Below are positions 1 through 5,017 of a DNA stretch of 6,182 bases, one piece after another. The stretch comes from an uncultured Hyphomicrobiales bacterium (lineage in GTDB: Bacteria; Pseudomonadota; Alphaproteobacteria; Rhizobiales; Beijerinckiaceae): assembly GCA_903903935.1 (NCBI GenBank), contig CAIVAX010000233.1:1-6182 (forward strand). Direction: 5' to 3'. Under the pieces are notes generated by a model, which searched no databases, was not told where the DNA came from, and saw nothing but the letters and a program-made list of their open reading frames with translations. The position numbers and the translations under genes are program-made. How positions within the stretch are numbered: the first letter of the stretch is position 1; every line of letters begins with the position of its first letter.

Positions 1-644
1 GCAATCTGTCGGCGCGCCTCGGTCATATCAATGTTTTGCGCTTTCATCATCCTCTCAGCCATAAATTTTTGCCGGTCTGTATCGATCCGCTCGGGCATCA
101 TATTATTGATCGTCACATTATCGATGATCACCTCTCTGGCGACAGACTTTGAAATTCCCATCAGTGCTGTTCTGGCCGCAGTGGACAGGCCCATATCGGC
201 AAAGCGCGGCGATTTAACCATGGCTGAGCGAATATTCACAATGCGGCCAAAGCGCCTTTGCCGCATGCCGGGGATGAGCGCCCGCATGAGAAAGACGGCG
301 GGCAGCATATTGGCATTGAGAGCCCCCTCCCATTCCTTGGGGCCCCAATCGACAAATTTGCCGGGCGGTGGACCCGCATTATTATTGATCAGAATATCCG
401 CATCTGGGCAGGCAGCGATGAGCCGATCACGGCCCTCTTGTGTTGTAATATCGGCCTGAATGGCGGTGACTTTGACACCTGTGGAGGCATGGATCTCGCG
501 GGCAGCGGCTTCGAGCCGTCCTTGATCGAGACCATTGATGACAAGGTCCACGCCTTCTTTGGCCAAGGACAAGGCACAGGCTTTGCCCAAACCGCGGGAT
601 GATGCGCAGACAATGGCTTTGCGCCCTCTAATGCCCAGATCCAT
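1..644 (-). CDS. SDR-family oxidoreductase-like protein, atypical active site (3' end cut by window)
   Basis: This is a Rossmann-fold short-chain dehydrogenase/reductase-like protein. 214 residues are visible; classical SDRs are about 250-265, so roughly 40-50 C-terminal residues lie outside the window. The ATG at 644-642 is preceded by a strong Shine-Dalgarno, GGGGAGGA, at 658-651 with a 6-base spacer. Seen: a degenerate cofactor loop CASSRGLG at residues 13-20 (classical TGxxxGxG), NNAG at 88-91, the structural Asn 110 (ALNAN), and the IVNIRS strand ending in the catalytic-type Ser 140. The classical YxxxK is absent: the region reads GLSTAAR (152-158) and no tyrosine occurs anywhere in the visible protein. 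The usual PG after the sixth strand is PE (184-185), followed by TDR (189-191). From family knowledge, this matches the SDR-like subgroup annotated as beta-ketoacyl-ACP-reductase-like with imperfect cofactor and catalytic motifs. The substrate is unknown. The gene is divergent from the hydrolase/dioxygenase operon, which suggests a shared role or shared control (inference). Confident in the fold, not in catalysis. Confidence 0.88.
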   Translation of the reverse strand, partial: MDLGIRGRKAIVCASSRGLGKACALSLAKEGVDLVINGLDQGRLEAAAREIHASTGVKVTAIQADITTQEGRDRLIAACPDADILINNNAGPPPGKFVDWGPKEWEGALNANMLPAVFLMRALIPGMRQRRFGRIVNIRSAMVKSPRFADMGLSTAARTALMGISKSVAREVIIDNVTINNMMPERIDTDRQKFMAERMMKAQNIDMTEARRQI

Positions 645-798
645 CTGACGTCCTCCCCTTCATTTAAGGTCTTCTTTAACATAAAGGCCTGTGAATTGAA
701 TGCCGGGGGAGCAAAAAATTGACGCTGCCTTGGCCCCATGTGGTACTCCTCCTCATGGTCATTTGAATGCACAGGATTGGACCGCTAAGGGGTAGGGA
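645..798. promoter_or_regulatory. Divergent intergenic region between SDR-like gene and hydrolase operon
   Basis: These 154 bases separate two divergent starts, so both promoters should lie here. No convincing -35/-10 pair could be fixed; the best plus-strand -35-like element is TTGACG at 719-724, without a good -10 at 16-18 bases. An 8-base direct repeat, TTGAATGC, occurs at 696-703 and 763-770 (67-base period); the second copy sits in the small dyad CATT-TG-AATG (761-770). It is a possible regulator site, but weak. The Shine-Dalgarno for the SDR gene is at the left edge (651-658). A purine-rich AAGGGG at 787-792 precedes the hydrolase ATG. A second strong minus-strand Shine-Dalgarno with an ATG (754-737) is discussed as a finding. 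Confidence 0.55.
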
Positions 799-1674
799 AT
801 GAAGATTTGCCGGTTTAACTCCAATCGGCTGGGGGTTGTTGAGGCCGATCGTATCCGGGACGTTAGCGCTGTTCTGCAAGCTTTGCCTGAGTTAAGCTGG
901 CCGCTGGCGCAGGGGGATCATCTGATCAGACATTTTGATCTGATCCTGCCCTTGATTCAGGCCGAACTGAGCAAATCCGATCTTCCCGAATTTGCTTTGG
1001 ACCAAGTGGCGTTTGATGCGCCCATCGCCAATCCGTCCCATATTATTGCCGCCCCACTCAATTATGCTTTGCATGTGCAGGAATCGCAGGATCCGGCAAT
1101 CAATCACGGTGTGCATATGCCCGATCATGAGGGCTTTGCGACGCCGATTGATAAATATGGTCTGTTTCTCAAATCCCAATCAGGCTTGGTGGGCCCTCGT
1201 CAGGGAGTCGAATTACATTGGCCCGGCCGGCGCAATGATCATGAAGTCGAGCTGGCTGTCATCATTGGCAAAAGCGGAAAACGAATTGAGCGCGCCAAGG
1301 CTATGGATCATGTCCTAGGCTATTCGATCGGCCTTGATATCACTGTGCGCGGGCCAGAGGATCGCAGCTTTCGCAAATCAGCCGACAGCTATTCCGTGCT
1401 CGGCCCCTATTTGGTGACGGCCGATGAGATTGCCGATCCGCATCAGCTGGATCTGAGCTTGAAAGTGGATGGTGAGCTGCGGCAATCCTCGAACACGCGC
1501 CATCTAATTGTCGACATTCCAGATCTCATCAGCCGGGCGTCGCATGTCTATGCTTTATATCCGGGTGATATTATCATGACCGGAACGCCCGAGGGCGTGG
1601 CTGAGATTGTGCCGGGCAATCTGATCGAGGCTGACATTACCGGCATTGGGCAGATGAAAATTCGCATAAAATGA
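799..1674 (+). CDS. Fumarylacetoacetate hydrolase (FAH) family protein
   Basis: A 291-residue protein of the FAH superfamily. These are metal-dependent (Mg2+/Mn2+) cytoplasmic enzymes that hydrolyse C-C bonds in beta-diketo acids, decarboxylate or isomerise related compounds. Seen: an N-terminal cap-like region (1-75), then the FAH core. The core carries LNYALH at 87-92 (the NYxxH-type site), DHEVELAVIIGK at 147-158 with putative metal ligands Glu149 and Glu151, GYSIGLDIT at 174-182 with the third ligand Asp180, Lys193 in FRKS, LGPYLVTADE at 201-210, and GDIIMTGTPEGV at 256-267, the most diagnostic family signature. All expected metal ligands are present, so it should be active. An in-frame TAG lies two codons upstream of the ATG, so 799 is the first possible start of that frame; AAGGGG lies 6 bases upstream. 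It is the first gene of an operon with the dioxygenase 56 bases downstream. The substrate is unknown; the dioxygenase partner suggests breakdown of an organic acid (inference). Assigning it specifically to tyrosine degradation is not supported, since no homogentisate genes are here. Confidence 0.93.
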   Translation: MKICRFNSNRLGVVEADRIRDVSAVLQALPELSWPLAQGDHLIRHFDLILPLIQAELSKSDLPEFALDQVAFDAPIANPSHIIAAPLNYALHVQESQDPAINHGVHMPDHEGFATPIDKYGLFLKSQSGLVGPRQGVELHWPGRRNDHEVELAVIIGKSGKRIERAKAMDHVLGYSIGLDITVRGPEDRSFRKSADSYSVLGPYLVTADEIADPHQLDLSLKVDGELRQSSNTRHLIVDIPDLISRASHVYALYPGDIIMTGTPEGVAEIVPGNLIEADITGIGQMKIRIK

Positions 1675-1693
1675 ATTAAGATCGAGTGATCAA

Positions 1694-1710
1694 GTGCGCA
1701 CAGAGCGCAC
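1694..1710 (+). other. Intercistronic GC-rich hairpin upstream of the dioxygenase ribosome site
   Basis: A perfect 6-bp inverted repeat, GTGCGC / GCGCAC, with a 5-base loop lies in the 56-base gap between the two operon genes. It ends 7 bases before the Shine-Dalgarno of the downstream gene. It is not followed by a T tract (the next bases are ACATAAAGGG), so it is not a standard intrinsic terminator. It could act as an mRNA-stability or partial-attenuation element, or as a protein site (inference). Confidence 0.5.
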
Positions 1711-1717
1711 ACATAAA

Positions 1718-1725
1718 GGGAGAGG
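1718..1725 (+). promoter_or_regulatory. Ribosome binding site deciding the dioxygenase start
   Basis: GGGAGAGG lies 5 bases before the ATG at 1731. An in-frame GTG at 1686 would add 15 residues, but those codons run through the hairpin and have no Shine-Dalgarno of their own. The ATG at 1731 also gives a typical family N terminus, so 1731 is preferred. Confidence 0.75.
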
Positions 1726-1730
1726 CAAGC

Positions 1731-2594
1731 ATGTCAGAGGCATTATCGCTGCATTATAGTCTAACGCCCTTGTCGCAACATATTGGCGCGGAAATTCACG
1801 GCATTGATTTTAGCCAGCCGCTCGATCAGCCTGCGATAGAATTCATTAACAAGGCTTGGCATGATCATCTTGTGCTGGTGGTGCGCAATCAAAAGCTTTC
1901 TCAGGCAGATTTGCTGCGCGTCACCTCCTATTTTGGCGAGATAGGACATTTGCATCGTCCGCCCAAATATTTCCCGCCTGGCTTTTCATCCATTTTGCCG
2001 GACATTATGTTGATCTCCAACATACGTGAAAATGGCGAGCCCATTGGCGCTCTGCCGGATGGCGAGATGATGTTCCATCATGACATGATCCATGCGGAGG
2101 TTCCACATAAGGGCACTATGCTCTATTCAGTCGAAATTCCTTCACAAGGTGGCGATACTTTATTTGCCAATGGCTATGCCGCTTATGACAGCCTTGATGC
2201 GTCGATGAAAGCGCAGCTCGAGGGGCGCAAGGCTTTGCATCATTACAATTATGGTTCGACCGTAAAGGGTGACGGCAAGGGCACAGAGGCCTTTGGCGAG
2301 GCTATGCATCCAGTCTTTCGCACCCATGATGTGACTGGTCGCAAGGCAGTTTATGTCAATCGCTTGATGACGGTTGGCATTGTCGATATGCCGCAAGATG
2401 AATCCGATGCTTTGCTCAATGCCGTTTATGATCACGCCGAAAAGCCAGAATTTATCTATGCCCATCAATGGCAGGTCGGCGATATTCTGCTATGGGACAA
2501 TCGCTGCTCATCGCATGCGCGCACAGATTTTCCTGATAGCGAGCGCCGCTTAATGCTGCGCACCACAATCAAGGGTGATGCGCGCCCGGTGTGA
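1731..2594 (+). CDS. TauD/TfdA-family Fe(II)/2-oxoglutarate-dependent dioxygenase
   Basis: A 287-residue cytoplasmic dioxygenase of the TauD/TfdA family (usual length about 280-300). The family couples oxidative decarboxylation of 2-oxoglutarate to hydroxylation of a substrate, often an alkyl sulfonate, aryloxyacetate or other small acid. Seen: the N-terminal IGAEIHGIDFSQPL (18-31), FGEIGHLH (68-75), the metal motif HxD at His116/Asp118 in MFHHDM, Thr143 after GGD (candidate 2-oxoglutarate contact), and the distal metal ligand His262 in SSHAR. Arg273, 11 residues beyond, sits at the family's 2-oxoglutarate-binding position, and Arg277 follows four residues later. The catalytic set is complete, so the enzyme should be active. 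Arg277 matches the position that binds the substrate's acidic group in TauD (family knowledge), which suggests an anionic substrate. It probably acts in the same pathway as the co-transcribed FAH-family hydrolase. Its TGA lies only 9 bases from the purF stop on the other strand. GC is low in places (26/60 at 1981-2040, 25/60 at 2401-2460). The substrate cannot be assigned; calling it taurine or 2,4-D dioxygenase is not justified. Confidence 0.93.
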   Translation: MSEALSLHYSLTPLSQHIGAEIHGIDFSQPLDQPAIEFINKAWHDHLVLVVRNQKLSQADLLRVTSYFGEIGHLHRPPKYFPPGFSSILPDIMLISNIRENGEPIGALPDGEMMFHHDMIHAEVPHKGTMLYSVEIPSQGGDTLFANGYAAYDSLDASMKAQLEGRKALHHYNYGSTVKGDGKGTEAFGEAMHPVFRTHDVTGRKAVYVNRLMTVGIVDMPQDESDALLNAVYDHAEKPEFIYAHQWQVGDILLWDNRCSSHARTDFPDSERRLMLRTTIKGDARPV

Positions 2595-2603
2595 TCAGAT
2601 GTG
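2595..2603. other. Nine-base convergent junction without a terminator
   Basis: The dioxygenase TGA (2592-2594, plus) and the purF TGA (complement 2604-2606) face each other with 9 bases between them. No hairpin with a T tract is visible in this gap on either strand, so transcripts from both sides probably overlap into the opposing gene before they end. Confidence 0.7.
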
Positions 2604-4100
2604 TCAGACAGCCTCTGCCAGCAAGGACAATTGCTGGCGGCCCGCATCGCCATTGAGATCGGTAAGCGGGGTGGGATAATCACCAGTGAAGCAATGATCG
2701 GTAAATTGTGGCCGCACAGGATCGCGGCTCTCATGACCAACGGCGCGATAGATTCCATCCACCGATAAGAAGGCCAGACTATCGCAGCCGATGAAGCGGC
2801 GCATTTCCTCAAGGGAATGATTGGCGGCGAGCAATTTTTCGCGCTTGGGCGTATCAATGCCGTAATAATCAGGATGGGTGATGGGCGGCGAGGAAATGCG
2901 GAAATGCACTTCTTTGGCACCCGCATCGCGCATCATCTGCACGATTTTGACCGAGGTCGTGCCGCGCACGATGGAATCATCGATCAGCACAATCCTTTTG
3001 CCATTGACCACAGAGCGATTGGCGCTGTGCTTCATGCGCACACCCAATTCGCGAATGGATTGGCGCGGTTGAATGAAGGTGCGCCCGACATAATGATTGC
3101 GAATAATGCCTAGCTCAAAGGGAATGCCCGAGGCCTGCGCAAAGCCAATTGCAGCAGGCACGCCGGAATCGGGAACGGGGACGACGATATCAGCATCCAC
3201 GCCCGATTCTTGCGCCAGTTGAATGCCCATATTCTTGCGCACATCATAGACCGAGCGGCCATTAACGATGGAATCGGGACGAGCAAAATAGATATATTCA
3301 AAAATGCAGGGCCGGGCGGGCATGGGCGGGAAGGGCTTGTGGCTTTCAATGCCGGCTTCGGAAATGACAATGATTTCGCCATTCTCGACATCGCGCTCAA
3401 ATTTAGCCCCGATAATATCAAGAGCGCAGGTCTCTGAGGCGAGGATATATTTACCATCGAGCGAGCCGAGCACCAGCGGGCGAATGCCAAGGGGATCGCG
3501 CGCGCCAATCAGCTTTTTATTGGTCAGCGCCACCAGCGAATAAGCCCCTTCAATTTGGCGAAGCGCCTCAATGAAACGCTCCAGCAAAGGGGCGCGGCGG
3601 CTGCGGGCGACCAGATGCAAAATCACTTCCGTATCGGAGGTGGATTGATAGATCGCGCCATCGCGCACCAGATCACGGCGCAGGCTCAGGCCATTTGTCA
3701 GATTGCCATTATGGGCCACGGCAAAGCCACCGGCGCTCAATTCGGCAAAGAGAGGCTGCACATTGCGCAAGATTGTATCGCCCGTTGTCGAATAGCGCAC
3801 ATGGCCAATGGCTGCTGTGCCGGGCAGGCGTTGAATGGTTTGCTCACTGGAAAAATGATCGCCCACGAGGCCGAGGCGGCGCTCGGTGTTGAAGCGCTTG
3901 CCATCAAAAGCGACGATGCCAGCTGCTTCTTGTCCGCGATGTTGCAGAGCATGCAGGCCAAGGGCGGTAATGGCGGCGGCATCAGGATAACCAAAAATAC
4001 CAAACACGCCGCATTCTTCGCGCAGGCGGTCCCCATCAAGATCAAAATCATCATTGGGCAGGTGAAGCGGGAATTGGTCGTGATGCTGGATTTCGCTCAT
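2604..4100 (-). CDS. purF: Amidophosphoribosyltransferase (glutamine PRPP amidotransferase)
   Basis: This enzyme catalyses the committed step of de novo purine synthesis: PRPP plus glutamine gives 5-phosphoribosylamine, glutamate and pyrophosphate. At 498 residues it is full length. Seen: an N-terminal Ntn-hydrolase glutaminase domain (about 30-260) with Cys30 in EECGVFGIFG as the predicted nucleophile, HRGQEAAGI (54-62), HVRYSTTG (100-107) and HNGNLTN (130-136). A phosphoribosyltransferase domain follows, with the PRPP loop VLIDDSIVRGTTS at 371-383 and PVPDSGVPAA at 308-317. Cys30 implies removal of a 29-residue leader, longer than the 11-residue propeptide of the Bacillus enzyme. Of the four [4Fe-4S] ligand positions known there, Cys265 and Cys470 remain, while the others read Asp411 and Thr467, so a cluster is unlikely. 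The ATG is preceded by AGGAG (4114-4110), 9 bases away. It lies downstream of cvpA on the same strand, the classic cvpA-purF order, and converges on the dioxygenase. Confidence 0.98.
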   Translation of the reverse strand: MSEIQHHDQFPLHLPNDDFDLDGDRLREECGVFGIFGYPDAAAITALGLHALQHRGQEAAGIVAFDGKRFNTERRLGLVGDHFSSEQTIQRLPGTAAIGHVRYSTTGDTILRNVQPLFAELSAGGFAVAHNGNLTNGLSLRRDLVRDGAIYQSTSDTEVILHLVARSRRAPLLERFIEALRQIEGAYSLVALTNKKLIGARDPLGIRPLVLGSLDGKYILASETCALDIIGAKFERDVENGEIIVISEAGIESHKPFPPMPARPCIFEYIYFARPDSIVNGRSVYDVRKNMGIQLAQESGVDADIVVPVPDSGVPAAIGFAQASGIPFELGIIRNHYVGRTFIQPRQSIRELGVRMKHSANRSVVNGKRIVLIDDSIVRGTTSVKIVQMMRDAGAKEVHFRISSPPITHPDYYGIDTPKREKLLAANHSLEEMRRFIGCDSLAFLSVDGIYRAVGHESRDPVRPQFTDHCFTGDYPTPLTDLNGDAGRQQLSLLAEAV

Positions 4101-4109
4101 AACCCAAGT

Positions 4110-4114
4110 CTCCT
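4110..4114 (-). promoter_or_regulatory. purF ribosome binding site
   Basis: AGGAG on the minus strand lies 9 bases before the purF ATG (4100-4098). It supports this Met as the start even though it leaves a 29-residue leader before the catalytic Cys. Confidence 0.75.
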
Positions 4115-4131
4115 AAATGAATGTCTGGATC

Positions 4132-4145
4132 CTGACTCGACTCAG
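4132..4145. repeat. Imperfect palindrome with tandem GANTC sites in purF leader
   Basis: CTGACTCGACTCAG is a 14-base near-perfect palindrome centred on TCGA with one C/C mismatch pair. It contains two adjacent GACTC sequences (4134-4138 and 4139-4143), both GANTC, the recognition sequence of the alphaproteobacterial methyltransferase CcrM. It ends 17 bases upstream of the purF Shine-Dalgarno, so it would fall in the mRNA leader if the promoter proposed at 4172-4200 is right. Function is unproven. Confidence 0.5.
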
Positions 4146-4171
4146 ACACACAATGAACTGCCACGGATCTG

Positions 4172-4200
4172 TACATAATGATTGACAAGCGACTTGTCAG
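4172..4200 (-). promoter_or_regulatory. Candidate purF promoter
   Basis: On the minus strand, CTGACA (4200-4195) and TATGTA (4177-4172) are separated by exactly 17 bases, in the 141-base gap between cvpA and purF. The -35 matches the sigma-70 consensus at 5 of 6 positions and the -10 at only 3 of 6, so this is tentative. The gap length itself suggests that purF has its own promoter in addition to read-through from cvpA. Confidence 0.3.
4183..4199. repeat. Perfect inverted repeat in cvpA-purF gap (possible operator)
   Basis: TGACAAG / CTTGTCA, 7-bp perfect arms around CGA, overlaps the -35 and spacer of the candidate purF promoter. It has no T tract on either side, so it fits a repressor or activator site better than a terminator. 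It does not resemble the E. coli PurR box (ACGCAAACGTTTTCGT-like). The regulator is unknown. Confidence 0.5.
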
Positions 4201-4241
4201 GATATGTCGAACTTAAGAAATGCTTTTTCCAAGGTTTGAAA

Positions 4242-4826
4242 TCAACGCCGACCGGTTGGTGGATTGGACGGGGCTGGCACAGGGCCATCGGCCGGAGGAT
4301 CGGCCTGTTCGCTACCCGGGCGTTTGAGCTTTTGCAAAATGGTGTTTTCCGGATCTTCGGGCAGCAAAGCTTTAAGCTGATCACCCATTGCTGTCAGGAT
4401 AGGGCGCATGCGCGCATTGGTCACCCATTGCGGCTGACCTTTCTCTGGGACGAGCCAATTGAAAAATAGAAAGGCCACCACGCAGAGCACCAGACCGCGG
4501 GCACTGCCAAAGACAAAGCCCAAAGTGCGATCCAGTGCGCCGATCTTGGAATCCAGGATCACATCCGAGATTTTGACGGTGATCAGTGAGACAAGCACCA
4601 GAGTGACGAAGAACACGCTGGCCGCAGAAGCCGCCAAGGCAATCGTATCTTTTTGAATATAGGGCTTAATATAGGGCAGGGCGAGGGGATAAAAATAATA
4701 GGCGGCGCCTGCGGCCGTCGCCCAAGAGGCAATCGCCAAGATTTCTCTGGTGAAACCTCGCAACATGGACAGCAGAGCTGAGACCAGCACAACAACGATT
4801 ATTCCAAGATCCAGATAGGATGGCAT
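4242..4826 (-). CDS. cvpA: CvpA family inner-membrane protein
   Basis: A 194-residue integral inner-membrane protein of the CvpA (colicin V production) family. Four hydrophobic segments are visible, at about 7-21, 28-48, 63-84 and 106-125. Family features include the early acidic residue in YLDLGI, MLRGFTREI (21-29) after the first segment, and ALDRTLGFVFGSARG (97-111) before the fourth. The C-terminal 70 residues are soluble and end in a Pro-rich, low-complexity tail (about 170-194: PPADGPVPAP and PPTGRR). The molecular function remains poorly defined. Family knowledge links it to colicin V export and to envelope or bile-salt tolerance in enterobacteria. It is followed by purF with a 141-base gap, the conserved order. 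A weak Shine-Dalgarno, AAGGTGAG (4844-4837), lies 10 bases before the ATG. A candidate promoter is at 4873-4900. Confidence 0.93.
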   Translation of the reverse strand: MPSYLDLGIIVVVLVSALLSMLRGFTREILAIASWATAAGAAYYFYPLALPYIKPYIQKDTIALAASAASVFFVTLVLVSLITVKISDVILDSKIGALDRTLGFVFGSARGLVLCVVAFLFFNWLVPEKGQPQWVTNARMRPILTAMGDQLKALLPEDPENTILQKLKRPGSEQADPPADGPVPAPSNPPTGRR

Positions 4827-4872
4827 TGTTAATCAACTCACCTTCGACCCACCATTAGGCGGAGTAAAGCGC

Positions 4873-4900
4873 CTTATAAACAAGCAGGCTCACGACACAA
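4873..4900 (-). promoter_or_regulatory. Candidate cvpA promoter
   Basis: On the minus strand, TTGTGT (4900-4895), a 16-base spacer and TATAAG (4878-4873, 5 of 6 to TATAAT) give a plausible sigma-70-type promoter. Transcription would start near 4866, about 40 bases before the cvpA ATG. The -35 matches only TTG, so confidence is moderate at best. Confidence 0.4.
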
Positions 4901-4938
4901 GCACAAGGCCAAACCGCCCCAGGACGAGGGTCAATTTA

Positions 4939-4948
4939 GCATATATGC
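4939..4948. repeat. 10-bp perfect palindrome upstream of cvpA
   Basis: GCATATATGC is a perfect AT-cored palindrome in the radA-cvpA gap. It lies about 40 bases upstream of the candidate cvpA -35 and 17 bases from the larger inverted repeat at 4966-4985. It could be a protein site, though a palindrome of this size can also occur by chance. Confidence 0.3.
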
Positions 4949-4965
4949 GGGCGGGAGGATGAGTT

Positions 4966-4985
4966 GATTCAAATTTTATTGAATC
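4966..4985. repeat. Inverted repeat with two GANTC sites between radA and cvpA
   Basis: GATTCAA / TTGAATC, 7-bp perfect arms with a 6-base AT loop (4973-4978), starts 32 bases beyond the radA stop. Each arm carries a GANTC site (4966-4970 and 4981-4985). Read on the minus strand, the hairpin is followed by AACTC, not a T run, so it is a poor intrinsic terminator. It could be a regulator site for cvpA or a weak 3'-end structure for radA. Confidence 0.5.
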
Positions 4986-5017
4986 GACCTTAATGCTCGT
5001 CCCTGAGACATTAACGA

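Noticed and set aside
1686..1688. GTG as the dioxygenase start codon
   Set aside because: It lacks a Shine-Dalgarno, its extra 15 codons cover the intercistronic hairpin, and the ATG at 1731 has a strong ribosome site.
2465..2926. Minus-strand open frame of 153 codons spanning the convergent junction
   Set aside because: It overlaps the C-terminal coding part of purF in another frame and the dioxygenase on the opposite strand. Its product is low-complexity and shows no domain.
3555..4178. Plus-strand open frame of 207 codons
   Set aside because: It lies antisense to the glutaminase half of purF, whose motifs are unambiguous, and has no recognisable domain. It is a codon-bias shadow.
4101..4241. 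Purine riboswitch or known leader RNA before purF
   Set aside because: I could not recognise a conserved purine- or PRPP-type aptamer core here; only short dyads are visible.
4248..4259. GC-rich palindrome CCGACCGGTTGG at the cvpA 3' end as a terminator
   Set aside because: It is imperfect, has no loop and no T tract, and lies within the last cvpA codons (Pro-Thr-Gly region). It is probably coincidental.
4966..4985. Intrinsic terminator for radA
   Set aside because: The stem is AT-rich and no run of T follows on the minus strand, so it does not meet the usual criteria. It is kept only as an inverted repeat.
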